Counted from the first letter of the stretch, positions 22,257 to 32,869 are shown. The stretch is 64,000 bases of DNA from Diphasiastrum complanatum (GCA_029204225.1 CM055111.1:30065818-30129817), one strand, 5' to 3'. The notes: generated by a model from the letters alone, not told the origin. Program-made: numbers and translations.

Positions 22257-22408
22257 CTATGCTCAGCATAGGAGACAAAAAATATAAAACAGAATAGGAG
22301 ACATAAAGTATTAAAAAAGAAACAATTAAATAAAGAAAAAACTATGCTTAACATAGGAGACATAATATATAAAAAAAAACAATTAATAAGCACCTATGCT
22401 AAGCATGG
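22257..22408. repeat. Three palindromic repeats in intron 22242-22421
   Basis: Copies of the consensus CCTATGCTNAGCATAGG at 22257-22271 (CTATGCTCAGCATAG), 22342-22356 (one base off: CTATGCTTAACATAG) and 22394-22408 (CTATGCTAAGCATGG). All lie in the 180-bp intron between exons 3 and 4 of the methyltransferase gene. Confidence 0.9.
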
Positions 22409-23568
22409 GTGAAGTAAATACCATGTCTCTAAACAAAATAAAAAATGGAGTTAGGAATTCATTTCGATTGTTCAGAGGACAAAGCCTCTGGCACTCTTCA
22501 AAATCTTGACAATTTAACCCTATCACAAGAGCTTCTTGAATTTTTATAAATAACCTATGCCCAACAAAATCATGAAAATTATTTTATTAATCTAAATCAT
22601 GACTATTACCTTTGAAATCTTTTCCCATTTCTGCCAAAGAAAGTTGATCATCGACAACTCTAGAAAGAACACTTATTTTTAGCTCTGTATGACGGAATTC
22701 TTCATCCAGTAGTTCTGATCAATATTATGGTCCCAAGCCAATAATTTTGCTTCTTCCAGTGTTAGGCCAGCAAATGCAACTGCACTCATAGTTCGAAAGG
22801 AATGAATATGGGGATACTCTTCGGATAACTGTTTTTGGGCTTGTAAACTGTGTATCCCCCTAAGAACAAAAAAATGATATGAATCTAATAAAGAAAATTC
22901 AAAATTTGCAACGTCGTTGCATTCGTTGGAATCAACCAAAACAACAAACGGGGTAACTATGGTCTGTGTATGATCTTTAAATTTTATTTTTAGACTATGT
23001 ACATGTGTTTCATTTGGTTCTCTTACATCCATTGGCCTATCTCTTGTTATTGGGTCTACAAGTGGCCTATCACACTGATTTATATCTATAATTAAAGTTG
23101 TTTCTCTAGTTTTTTTTTTTGTTTTATGAATTTCTTCCCTTAATTTAGCAATCTCAAGGCTATCTTGTAAGGGGCTGATGGAAGCACCAGGTAAAGACAT
23201 CGAGAGTCCAGTCACAGTTTTCTTGTCTTCAGCTGATGGAATGGACTTGTGGTGATGTGTAGTCATGGTCTTTGCGCAGGACTTGGGTCTAGTGAGAGAG
23301 GATTCAAAAATATTATGTGATCTTTTTTTTTTTGGGATGAGGGGCAGCTACAATATCCTCAACGTTTTCAGTGGCTAGCTTTGTGCCTAAGCAGTGGTAG
23401 AAGCAGGCCCGCGAGGTCCAATAGATACAGATTTTGAACTCCGTAATGAGTAGACCGGATCTTTCCCCTCAACAATAGCATCTAGCACCATTTTTAAGCA
23501 TTGTTTCATGCTCTGGACAGAAACAAAAAACAAGTTTAAAGTATAATGAACAAAGGCATTTATATCGG

Positions 23569-23664
23569 CCATGCTCAGCATAGGACTACTCAATTTACAA
23601 AAAGGTTTTCCACTTATAAATTCATGGAAATTTTTTTTCTAGGTAATAACTATGCTAAGCATGG
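23569..23664. repeat. Two palindromic repeats in intron 23513-23712
   Basis: CCATGCTCAGCATAGG at 23569-23584 and CTATGCTAAGCATGG at 23650-23664, both inside the 200-bp intron between exons 1 and 2. Confidence 0.9.
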
Positions 23665-24318
23665 AACACTTGTTAACATACATGAATAAAAATAGGCTTT
23701 ATGATTACATACCAAAGTAACTAGAGCTTTAGCAAAATAAGTTTTGATGACCTTATCTTGGCAAAGTCGAATCTTTATCATAGTCTCGTTCAGAATGAAA
23801 ATAGAACGAGACTTATTCGTCTCCTTTACAAGCAGTTCACAAAACCTTCTTTCTCATCCTCATTTGATTGATCAAGAAGCAATTTTTCTTGAATTTTAAC
23901 TTGCGAGTCTCCCCTGCCAGACTTCTCAGCTAAATGAATAAAAAGCTTAGAGAGCTTTGTGTTGTTGACCCATCTGGTGAAGTAGTACGTGAATTTTTTT
24001 CTTATTTTTCAAAGAATATCTTGAGGTTTACCGAAATTATAACAAAAATCTTCGACTTTTGAAAATTAGCACAGACAATTGAGAATCTGTAGAGAGAAAG
24101 ATTCTTTAGAAAAATTTCAAACATTACCTTAATGAAAATACTAAAACTTTGAATAAAAAAGCAGTTTTTGTGAAAAATCTCTTAAAATCATAGCTAAAAT
24201 AAGCAATTTTTGTAAAATTTAATTTTAAATTCAAAAGATGTATAAGTTGTTAAAAAGCCTCAAAAGTTTCACTTTTCACAAACTGAGCCTTGAAACACAG
24301 GAGAAATACAAGTAACAA

Positions 24319-24470
24319 CCTATGCTGAGCATAGATTGTGTTTGGGTCCTGAGTGGCAACCTATGCTCAGCATAGAAAGTTGTCGTGATATTTTTTTTCT
24401 TACCACCTAACGACCTATGCTAAGCATAGATTGCCCCTCTGGTCCTGTTCTCACCTATGCTCAGCATAGG
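24319..24470. repeat. Four palindromic repeats in the 5' flank or first intron
   Basis: CCTATGCTGAGCATAG at 24319, CCTATGCTCAGCATAG at 24360, CCTATGCTAAGCATAG at 24414 and the full CCTATGCTCAGCATAGG at 24454-24470. The arms are constant while the central base is G, C, A or C. Spacing is about 40-54 bases, denser than in the introns. Confidence 0.95.
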
Positions 24471-24507
24471 TCATCATAGCATTTGTAATCAGCTGGTTTC
24501 AATCTTA

Positions 24508-25426
24508 TTCCGCTTTTGAGGCCATAATAGAAGCACTTGAGCTTTGATCTATTTTTATTTTAGCCATTTGAAGAAGCCTCCCCTTGATCTTGTCCTTTGG
24601 ACCGATTACTTTTACTTTTGCCCTTGAATTTGCCCTTGATGAATATAGCCTCCTCTCCAACTTGACATGTTGATGAAGATCCACCTCTTGCTTGAAGCCT
24701 ATATTCTGCATTGATCAAGATCTCTTGAAGATCATTCAAAATTGGAAAAGTCTTTTGAATAGAAATACTTTGAAAAATATTAGCATGATCATCCAACAAT
24801 CCTAACCACACAAACCATCATCATTAGTAGAGAAGAGAGGAAAGATATAAGAGATAGAGGGTGGGAGCTCATTTGCTAATGCTTCTATCTAATATCCATA
24901 AAAAATAGCAAAGCATGAGAAATAGCAATCTCAACAAAAAGCATTAGACAAGAGGGCAATAGCAAATTCATCATTGAATGCTTTCACTCTCAAAATAAAA
25001 GTATTTGGACTTTCTTCATTCTTTTGCAAACAAGAAAAGATTTGTCTTCTTAGAGTCAACACTCTAGAAGTAGACATGAATTCATAAAGCTTCTTCAAAG
25101 CCTCCCAAGCCTTACTTGATGAACTACTCTTACCAACTTCCTTGAGAAGCTCATTGATAACATTCATCTTTATCATATGTATAGCCTTCTTGGCCCTCTT
25201 GTCATACCTCAGTTGATCTTGTTGTGTTGGTGGTCTCTCTTCCAAACCTACAACAATATCCAAAACATCATTCATCTCAAGAATCCATAATGAATAGTTA
25301 CTTGAGGTAATCCTATCATTGGCTTCCAACATGAATCCACTTGATGTAGCCATGTAGCAATGACCTAATGAATAAAATTTTTGTTCAACAAGTACCCTAC
25401 TATTATCAACTCTTTGTAAGAAGGTA
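24508..25426 (-). pseudogene. Family A copia gag fragment, reverse strand
   Basis: From ATG near 25353 the reverse strand reads MATSSGFMLEANDRITSSNY, SLWILEMNDVLDIVVGLEE and KAWEALKKLYEF, the family A Gag, with a short deletion in the NYSLW..LEM region. About 150 bases of foreign sequence (near 24800-24955) replace part of the middle. The frame resumes as GLLDDHANIFQSISIQK and stops at the start of the zinc knuckle near 24508. It retains Trp at the position where A2 and A3 have TGA. Element B1 is inserted at its 5' side. Confidence 0.8.
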
Positions 25427-25431
25427 TATTT
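25427..25431. other. Target-site duplication of B1 (left)
   Basis: TATTT directly outside the B1 LTR end. The same five bases occur at 35832-35836. Confidence 0.75.
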
Positions 25432-26221
25432 TGACAAAATTTCCAAAATTCACACGTGTGGAAATGATCCACAAGTATGATTGATCTTATTAAGCTTTAT
25501 GATTAGCACAATAATCTGATTCTAGATTGAATAGCAAGATCTAGTACAGAATTTATGGCTTAACCACAATCTAGCATGCTAAGAATCAGATAATGATTGC
25601 TTTGAATTACAAATGAGCAAAAGTACAAGAATTTAGTGTATGAGCATTAGCCTCAACACGAGTTAGAGAGAGAAAGAGAGAGAGAGATATTCAAGCAAAT
25701 ATGGTATAGATCCAAAATGGCATGGAATAGCTACAAAGCTTTGGTTCTTCATCAAAGATTATGAGAATAGCTACACATATTTATGGAGTTTGAGGTAGCT
25801 CGAGGTAGAACCACATCCATCCACCTTTCAATCACATCTAAAGTGAAAACTAGAGTCTATGTGACATTTGTCACATCTCATGCATGTATCTCTACCTACT
25901 TTTACCAAATGTCCTATTTCTAACTAGAACTGTACAAATCATCATGCATGTGTCCATTTCACTTTGTGCATGCCTTGCATGTTACTATGGATCACTTACA
26001 ATAAATGCATGTGATATGCCACGAGTTTCTACAAGCATATTAATGCTATTTCTAAGTCTACAATCTGTATGTAAGTTGTATTCTACCAACTAGATATGAA
26101 AAATCCATAGAGCTCGAGTTCCATCTAGGCCAAATTTGGCATTTACATTTATGAAACAACATGCATAGTTAAAAACTTGTAGCAAGCCTAAAGTCAAGAT
26201 AGATGATTTTTATTTTCAACA
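25432..26221 (-). mobile_element. 3' LTR of B1, 790 bp
   Basis: On the reverse strand it starts TGTTGAAAATAAAAATCATC at 26221 and ends ...GGAAATTTTGTCA at 25432. It contains a GAGAGA tract near 25670-25690 and a CACACGTGTG palindrome at 25451-25460. Most of it is repeated at 35092-35831. Confidence 0.8.
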
Positions 26222-26233
26222 CTCCTCCTAAAA
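26222..26233 (-). other. Polypurine tract of B1
   Basis: The reverse strand reads TTTTAGGAGGAG directly before the 3' LTR start, the expected plus-strand primer. Confidence 0.75.
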
Positions 26234-27700
26234 ACAATCTATGTGGACTTGAACATGGATCTTGGTATTATACCAAGATTGGCTCTATGCTTGATGAAGG
26301 AATTCTTGCTCAAAGGTTTGGTGAACAAATTTGCAGTACAAGATGATGTGTCGATGTGCTCCAAGTATATCATGAAATATCAGATTGTTGGCAAGGGCTT
26401 GTGCTGAAATGTTGTCACACATGATCATAGGTAGACCATCTTCCATGATTATCTTGAGCTCCACTAGCAACCTCTTGATCCAAAGCACTTCCTTTGTTGT
26501 AGTAGTGAGTGCCTTATACTCAGCTTCACAAGATGAGAGTGATACAGTATCTTGTTTTTTGGAAAGCCAAGATATCAAGTTTCCTCCAAGATATATGACA
26601 TAAGCACTTGTAGATTTTCGATCTGCTTTATTACTTGCAAAATCCGAGTTAGAATAGCCAACAAACCATAATCAAAAGTTGAAGATATGTATCTAAGCAC
26701 TCTCTTGGCCATTTTCCAATGATGAATAGTAGGATTTTGCATAGCTCTCAACTTATGAACACTAAAACTTATGTCAGACCTAGTTATTGTGAGCCAAATT
26801 AAGGAGCCTATAAGATTCCTAAAAAGAGTGATGTCCACGAAGCCTTCTTTCATCACCTTTGTTAGTGTCTTTTACAATTTGCTCCATAGGAGTTTCTATA
26901 CTCTTACAATCTAGCATATTGAACTTTTTTAACATTGAAAGAGCATACTTGGATTGACATACAAAAGCTTTATCATTAAGAAAGTCAATCTCTAATCCTA
27001 ATTTGTAGTGAATTTTTCCAAGATCTTGCATCTTGAACTCTTTTCCAAGTGCAATCTTGGTCTCCTCAACTAGCTTGATACAACTTCCTGTTAGAATGAC
27101 ATTATCAACATAAATGAGAAGTTTGACAATATCTCTATCATAAAACTTGACATACAAGGAAGGATCATAGTTACTAAGATTAAATCCTAGTGACTCAAGA
27201 AAGTGTTAAGTCGAGAATACCACGACCTTGAGATTGCTTTAGTCCATAGAGACTTTTGAAGAGCAAGCAAACTTTGTTTTTGTCATGGATGAACCCAATA
27301 GGCTGATCCATATAAATCTCTTCTTCTAGATATCCACTTAAAAATGCATTAGAGATATCTAGTTGAAAAACTTGCTAATTGAAAAAACAAGCAATAGAAA
27401 CTATGATTCTAATTGATACCATCGTTGCAACTGGAACAAAAGTCTCCTCATAATCAAGTCTATAAACTTGAGCAAAACCCTTTGCACAAAGCCTTGCCTT
27501 GTACTTGTTGATTGTGCCATCTTGATTATATTTGACTCGAAAAACCCACTTGCAACCAATGGTGTGCTTGTTGGATGGAAGATCCAAAAGCTCCCATGTC
27601 TTGTTGGCAATCAAAGCATCATATTCCTCCTTCATGGCAAGAAACCATTCCTTCGAATTGAGTGCATCATATACATCCTTTGGCTCATCATGTGAAATAA
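26234..27700 (-). pseudogene. Reverse transcriptase and RNase H of B1, broken
   Basis: Reverse-strand pieces in order: RT entry EWFLAMKEEYDALIANKTWE (near 27660) and CKWVFRVKYNQDGTINKYKA (near 27560-27500), then after a TAG at about 27375 [19 protein letters not shown] and SLYGLKQS. The active site is IYVDNVILTG (near 27115-27090), where the usual second Asp of YVDD is Asn. RNase H follows with SLSSCEAEYKAL (26545-26500) and MCDNISAQALANN. Frameshifts occur near 27160-27200 and 26857. The enzyme would copy element RNA into DNA in intact relatives; this copy cannot. Confidence 0.85.
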
Positions 27701-29006
27701 AATAAGCACAATTAGTGGAGTTGAGTTCCACTTGCTTGTCTTTATCTTCATATGTAAGCCTCCTAGGCTCGGATCTTTCTCTTTGTGACCTCCTTGGTGA
27801 AAAGATTCGAGGTGACTCCTCTTGGCCCCATCTCTCCATGATAGTCTTCAAGGGTGATGATTGGATAATCTTTTTGAGAATCTTTGAACTCGGCCTCCTC
27901 AAGGATGTATTTTTGGTTCTCATGGAATATAACATCCCTACTCTCAACTGTAGTTGAGGTAGAGGGAACATAAATTTTGTAAGCCTTCTTGTTGGATGAA
28001 TATCCAACCATGATCCCTTTGATAGAATTAGGATCATCTGTTTTCCTTGTTTCCAAGGGTACATGAACAAAGCAAGCACATCCAAAAACTCTAAGGTGAT
28101 CTACCTTAGTTTTCTTCTTAAACAAGACTTCATATGATGATTTTCCAGCAAGTGCATTGTGAGGTAATCTATTGCACAATTAATTGCTTCACCCCAATAT
28201 TCAATAGGCAAAGACTAGGATTGCTTTAGCACATTCACATAAAGATCGATTTTTCCTCTCAGCAACTCCATTTTGAGATGGAGAATAAGCACAAGAAAAC
28301 TCTCTCTTTATTCCTTCACTCTCACAATATTCATAGAACTTGTTGGAGATGTATTCGCCTCCTCCATCACATCTTAAAGTGTTAACTATGAAAGAAAATT
28401 GTTTCTCAACATAAGCTTTACAGATTATGAAGTGATCAAATACGATGGCCTTTGAAGAAAGTAGATACAACCAAGTATATCTTGTAAAATCATCAATAAA
28501 GGTGACAAAACATGTTGCACCACCAATACTTTTAGAAGAAGAAAAATGAACATCCGAGTGTATAAGCTCCAAAGGATAAGTAGTCTTGATAAAAGACTTT
28601 TGATATGGCTTTTTCTATGTGATTTACTAAACTTAAAGTTAGGATGCCCCAACCTTTTATGCCATAACTCCTCTTTAGATAGAAAAGCAACTTCACAAAA
28701 GTTTGCATTCTCATAAGAATTCAATTTGAAGATTCCACCATATCTAGATCCATTAGCTAGCACCTCATCGTTTTTCTTGATAAAGCAAGTATTGGAATTG
28801 AACTTTACATCACAACCACTATCAAGCAACTTTCCAAGACTAATCAAGTTTTTTGTAAGTTTAGGAATAAAAAGAGCATTGGAAAGTGCAATAACTTTAG
28901 AAGAAGCAAGTTTCAATGGAATGTTGCCAATTCCTTCAATAGAGCACTCATGATCATTTGTAGTATAAATAGATCTTTTAAGTCCTTTATAAGGTACAAT
29001 TGAGTC
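27701..29006 (-). pseudogene. Protease C-terminus and integrase of B1
   Basis: Starting just after C1, the reverse strand continues protease (DSIVPYKGLKRSIYTTND), then the zinc region LWHKRLGHPNF (near 28650). The integrase core follows: LIHSDVHFSS (first Asp, near 28565), CDGGGEYISNKF (second Asp) and NGVAERKNR (Glu). The C-terminal domain CFVHVPLETRK...GIMVGYSSNKK (28080-27990) leads to a linker and RT. The DDE residues are intact, but frameshifts near 28620 and 28190 break the frame. Integrase would insert cDNA with a 5-bp target duplication. Confidence 0.85.
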
Positions 29007-29011
29007 AAAAG
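29007..29011. other. Target-site duplication of C1 (left)
   Basis: AAAAG directly outside the C1 5' LTR, repeated at 33571-33575. Removing C1 and one copy rejoins the B1 protease exactly. Confidence 0.95.
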
Positions 29012-29712
29012 TGTGAAGAATTGCCAAAAATTGGCAAATCTAGCTTGATAAAAAACCATGTAGAATAGTGTAAATTGTGTACACAAGTGGGTCCCACACA
29101 TGTGAGGCCATGATGCCACGTGGGAAACCCATCCTAATGTAGGTTAGGTCAAGTCAAGAGAGTTGGTCATGTCTATTTGGTGGTCATCCCTACTTTATAG
29201 GACCTACACCTAAGTTTAAGGTGAAAATTTGACCAACTAGCTACCTACCAAGCATAACTCTAGGAAATAGACTAGGGTTTCATTTTAGGTCAAGGAGAGT
29301 GAGTTAACTTCCTTATTACATGCTGGAAATCCACCTAACTTCAAGAAGGAAGTCGAATTTGCTATGTATTCCCTCTCTCCATAGTGAGAAGATAGAAAAT
29401 TTTTGGAGCTCATTGGCAATCTCAAGCTAGTTCACTATGTACATTGAGTTTTTGTGATCCAAATGAAACCAAATCAATTTCTACTTGTTTCTCAGGTTGA
29501 AGGCCGTACTACAGCCTGTATTACACACGTGTGGGCTCAGATTTCAATGTTTATCAATGCTTTTGATTGTTAATGCTTGTTGTTTGTCAAATTGCCAATC
29601 TAGATCAACTTTTTTGTGTCTAGTTTTTTGATAGATTGTTAAGCAAGCATCCAATCACTCTTGTGGATATTTTGTAGATCCATTTATGGTCCTAAATTAC
29701 AGTACTTTCACA
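29012..29712 (+). mobile_element. 5' LTR of C1, 701 bp
   Basis: Starts TGTGAAGAATTGCC and ends AGTACTTTCACA. By direct reading it differs from the 3' LTR at three positions (near 29519, 29683 and 29692). It carries CACACATGTG at 29095 and CACACGTGTG at 29524. The segment before 29200 (ACTTTATAGGACC) could hold a TATA-like box. Confidence 0.95.
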
Positions 29713-29728
29713 TGGTATCAGAGCCAAG
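29713..29728 (+). other. Primer binding site of C1
   Basis: TGGTATCAGAGCCAAG directly after the LTR, complementary to initiator tRNA-Met. Confidence 0.95.
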
Positions 29729-30517
29729 TACAAGAGCATAAGCCATTGATCTAATGCAAATCCATTTTTAGCAAGTTTTGGTGCTAAAAACTAGTATTGA
29801 GAGGGCAAGCTAGAATCTTGATTTTGGTAAGGAGATTTGATCCCAAACTTGGTAGGGGTCCAAATCCGTACTGTCCACATGTGTGGGAACCTCTGAACCT
29901 TCATTTAATGCAAGGTATTCATTTGATCCAAAAAAATTCAATTTGTGAGCTATTGGTGTAATTTTTGGTGGAGATCCTAGGATAATCTACCAAGATCATT
30001 TGCCATTGATTAGATTTGAATTTGTTTCATGGAATCTAATTAATCTAGGCTGAGTTCCAGTCCTATTAAGGTTAAAAACAGGTCTTGAAAGTACACCAAG
30101 AAGGAAGAAAGAGATTAAGTCATTTTTTTGTCCAAAAATAGCCAAAATTGGCAAGATTCGATTGTAAGTAGATTTCACATCATCTTATCTTCATTCCAAC
30201 TTTGTGAGGGAGTGCTAGAACTGAGATTATAAGTCCATTTGTTGGATTAGAAATCTAATTTGAGTGAAAAACTACAAGAGAGAGACATTAGTGAGTTTCT
30301 AGAGACAATCAAATCCATTTCTTGGCAAGATTTGTTTGAAAGTAGTTTTCACTTCATCTTATCTTCATTCCAGCTTTGTGAGGGAGTGATAGAACTGTGA
30401 TTATAAGTCCATTTGTTGGATTAGAAATCAAATTTGAGTGAAACACTGCAAGTGTGAGACCTTTGTGAGTTTCAAGTCAATCAAATCTATTTCTTTTTTG
30501 TAGAAGTCACTAGTAAG
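29729..30517 (+). other. Leader of C1 with a 174-bp tandem duplication
   Basis: Untranslated leader. Positions 30148-30321 and 30322-30493 are two tandem copies of about 174 bases, both beginning TTGGCAAGAT and containing the shared stretch CTTCATTCCA; they differ at perhaps one position in ten. A CACATGTGTG palindrome lies at 29876. The leader usually carries dimerisation and packaging signals; the duplication may affect these, which is inference. Confidence 0.75.
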
Positions 30518-32659
30518 ATGGGATCTGCTGGAGCATACCTTCTAGAAGCTAGTGAGAGGTTGAATTCTACAAATTATGCTATTTGGAAGGTTAGAATGGA
30601 GTCACTCTTAGTGATCCAAGACCTTCATGAGTTCTTGATTGAAGATGAAGATGAACCTCTAAGTGCACAGGAGTTAGTTAGATACAAGAAGAGATCTAGG
30701 CTTGCACTTCATTGTGTGAAGATGAATGTGAGCAATGATTTGTTGAGAGAAGTATCAGCATGTACTAGTGCTAAAGAGGCCTGGGAGTCTTTAAAATCAA
30801 TCTATGAATCTAGTAACACTTCAAGAGTACTCATGCTTAGAAATCAGATTTTGCAAAGCATGAAGAGAAGTGAGGAGAGTGCACAAGATTATGTACTCAG
30901 AATCAAGTCTCTAAATAGGGAGTTGGCTTCCATTGGAGAGAAGATTCATGATGGAGAGCTTGTACAAATTGTCCTTAATGGTCTAGGAGATGACTTTGCA
31001 AATTTGGTCCAAAGTTTTGCCATCCAAGACACTTTGCCAACTATAGAAAAACTTCACAGTGTATTAGTGGCTGAAGAGTGTAGGATGCTCCATGCAAAAT
31101 CTAGGATGAGCTCCTTGTCTTTTCAGGATGGTGATGATAAAGCCACTTTCTCATTCAAGGGCAAAAAGAAGACCAATGGAAAGAAGAAGCATCCAAAGGA
31201 GGCCAAAGAAGAGGATGATGCATCAAGCTCAAAGGACAAGTCAAAGCAAAAATGCTTCTTTTGTGGAAAGAAGGGGCATTATGCATCTGAATGCTACAAG
31301 AGGCTAAGAGCACAAGTGGAGGAGGACAAACAAGGAAACCTTGCAAAGGAGGAGGAGGAGGATGAAGTAGATGTATTCTTGATGGCATCTACATCCTCAC
31401 CAACAAGCAATAGCAATTCAAGAGACAATTGGTGGATCGATAGTGGGGCTAGCTCCCACATGTCTTTTGAAAAGGACTTTTTCTCAACCTTACACTCTTT
31501 CAATGATGCTAAAAAGTTTGTCTTTATTGCAAATGATGAAGAGTGTAGGATAGATGGTGTTGGCACCATCTCTTTGTGTCTAGAATCCTCAAAATGCATG
31601 GATCTAGAAAATGTCCTTTATGTACCATCAATCACCAGGAATATGCTTAGTGTTGGTCTACTCTTAGAAAGTGGTTTGGATGTCCACTTTAAGCATGGTG
31701 TTTGTTTCATCTTGAAGAATGATGTTTGCATTGCAAAGGGATTTAAACATGGAAGATTATTTAAGTTGGAGGCTAGTGTTGCTTTTGAAAGAATGAGCTT
31801 GGCAAAGGAGGAGATCTTGGAAAAGTGTGATCTTGCTTGCATTGAGGAGGAGCATCAAAAGGAGGAAGATCTTGAGGATCAGCCTCAAAGCATGAAAGTT
31901 CCAAGGGAGTCCTCAATGACAATGGCCGAGTCATCAAATTGCATGCAAATTGTCCATTCAAGTGTGCATCTTGCAAGGGTGGTGAGCATTGGAGAGTCTA
32001 CTATCTTTGAATACTTTTTGGAAAGTAGTAGTAGACATGAGGTGACTTGTTTCTTACCTTTAAGATCCATGGTATTTATTACTTTGTATGACAAGACAAT
32101 GAAATGGGATGCTTTAAAATCTACATTTGTTGTTGATAAAGCAATTTCATTGGATAACTATTTTTGTAATAGTTTGAATAGAGTCATAAAAGATAAAACA
32201 TCATTTGCTTTGGAAATCTTTGTGTCCACATGCTTTGTGCATGATCATTCCAATGTAAGGACCAAAGATTATCCTATTTCAATGATAGGAATAATGGTAG
32301 TGTTTTGCTCTTCAAGTAGAGACTGTAGAATCTACTTGTTTTCAACCAAAGAATTTGTCAATGGTGGAAATGTGATCTTTCAAGAGTGGAAGATTTGTAA
32401 ACTTGAAGAAGCACCTTTGGATCAACACCTTATTCAATTCATTGATGTTTTGGAGTCAAGTCAAGTGGAGGATCAACCTCAAGACCCGAGGACTCCAAGA
32501 AGAACCTTGAGTATCAAGATGGAGCCATCTAGGCTCAATCATATGGATCAAGCAAGACAAGTTGTCTTTGGCAACATTATTTATGCACTTAATATTTTAA
32601 TTGATGTATCTTCAAGTGCACAAAATGCCTTGGAATCCATGGCTTGGCATGATGTTTAG
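30518..32659 (+). CDS. Intact Gag-protease ORF of C1 with vestigial integrase tail (713 aa)
   Basis: The longest intact frame in the window. The ATG at 30518 matches other copia Gag starts (YLLEASERLNSTNYAIWKVR). Gag spans residues 1 to about 240, the CCHC knuckle CFFCGKKGHYASEC is near 246-259 and the retropepsin site WWIDSGASSHM near 305-315. A protease body follows to about 430. The remainder has no DDE integrase core, but residues near 571-640 (CFVHDHSN, SMIGIMVVFCSSS, NVIFQEWK) are a diverged echo of the integrase C-terminal domain. RT and RNase H are gone, yet no stop interrupts the frame. This suggests selection or recent mobility by trans-acting enzymes. Confidence 0.9.
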   Translation: MGSAGAYLLEASERLNSTNYAIWKVRMESLLVIQDLHEFLIEDEDEPLSAQELVRYKKRSRLALHCVKMNVSNDLLREVSACTSAKEAWESLKSIYESSNTSRVLMLRNQILQSMKRSEESAQDYVLRIKSLNRELASIGEKIHDGELVQIVLNGLGDDFANLVQSFAIQDTLPTIEKLHSVLVAEECRMLHAKSRMSSLSFQDGDDKATFSFKGKKKTNGKKKHPKEAKEEDDASSSKDKSKQKCFFCGKKGHYASECYKRLRAQVEEDKQGNLAKEEEEDEVDVFLMASTSSPTSNSNSRDNWWIDSGASSHMSFEKDFFSTLHSFNDAKKFVFIANDEECRIDGVGTISLCLESSKCMDLENVLYVPSITRNMLSVGLLLESGLDVHFKHGVCFILKNDVCIAKGFKHGRLFKLEASVAFERMSLAKEEILEKCDLACIEEEHQKEEDLEDQPQSMKVPRESSMTMAESSNCMQIVHSSVHLARVVSIGESTIFEYFLESSSRHEVTCFLPLRSMVFITLYDKTMKWDALKSTFVVDKAISLDNYFCNSLNRVIKDKTSFALEIFVSTCFVHDHSNVRTKDYPISMIGIMVVFCSSSRDCRIYLFSTKEFVNGGNVIFQEWKICKLEEAPLDQHLIQFIDVLESSQVEDQPQDPRTPRRTLSIKMEPSRLNHMDQARQVVFGNIIYALNILIDVSSSAQNALESMAWHDV

Positions 32660-32860
32660 TTTTGAAGTGTGCTACATGTATATAGAGACATTTATGGAAC
32701 ATCTTGTAAGGGATCCTCTAAGAGGTGGTGAAAGATCCGTCATGGACATGATTCTCTATTGGAGTCTCAAAAGTTCCTTCTTTGTAGCTGGATTTTTTAG
32801 ACACTTCTAAAAGCTTTCATTGATCTATCAAGAGAGTTATAAATAGATCAAGCTAAATTT

Positions 32861-32869
32861 GAGGAGGAG
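32861..32869 (+). other. Polypurine tract of C1
   Basis: GAGGAGGAG directly before the 3' LTR, the expected primer for plus-strand synthesis. Confidence 0.9.

Larger units (their letters stand above)
21173..24010 (-). pseudogene. ParB-like domain plus beta-class DNA methyltransferase gene, multi-exon, frameshifted
   Basis: Reading down the reverse strand, exon 1 (about 24010-23713) gives RWVNNTKLSKLFIHLAEKSG and ends at GTATGT. Exon 2 (23512-22610) holds a basic PKKKR-type signal and a ParB/sulfiredoxin-like region: DRPMDVRE, VTPFVVLVD, FFVLRGIHSLQAQKQL, GLTLEEAKLLAWDHN. Exon 3 ends at 22422. Exon 4 (22241-21787) has CIAEIPYGF, matching methyltransferase motif IV (usually DPPY or DIPYG; Asp is Glu here). 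The last exon (about 21690-21173) has the QKPQ..LI..LI segment and WVLNLFSGSGTMSA, the AdoMet-binding motif I. The order IV before I is the beta class of N4-cytosine/N6-adenine methyltransferases. Several one-base shifts occur, mostly at A or T runs, plus one TGA. The true 5' end is unknown. I infer a DNA-modification gene or its relic; target base and activity cannot be told. Confidence 0.6.

Noticed and set aside
22184-22393. Reverse frame rich in Phe, Leu and Cys resembling membrane spans
   Set aside because: It is the intron with three palindromes read through; T-rich DNA gives the Phe/Leu bias.
22550-22570. Possible further palindrome copy CCTATGCCCAACA
   Set aside because: Only the left arm matches; the right arm AGCATAGG is absent.
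22257-24470. CRISPR-like array of palindromic repeats
   Set aside because: Spacing is irregular, the units are only 15-17 bp, and the context is a eukaryotic intron-containing gene.
25884-26093. Near-identical 69-codon frames at 25884-26093 and 35490-35699
   Set aside because: They are the same position in the two B1 LTRs; conservation reflects the LTR repeat and not a gene.
31155-32094. Reverse-strand frames within the C1 ORF
   Set aside because: Antisense shadows of the intact Gag-PR frame.
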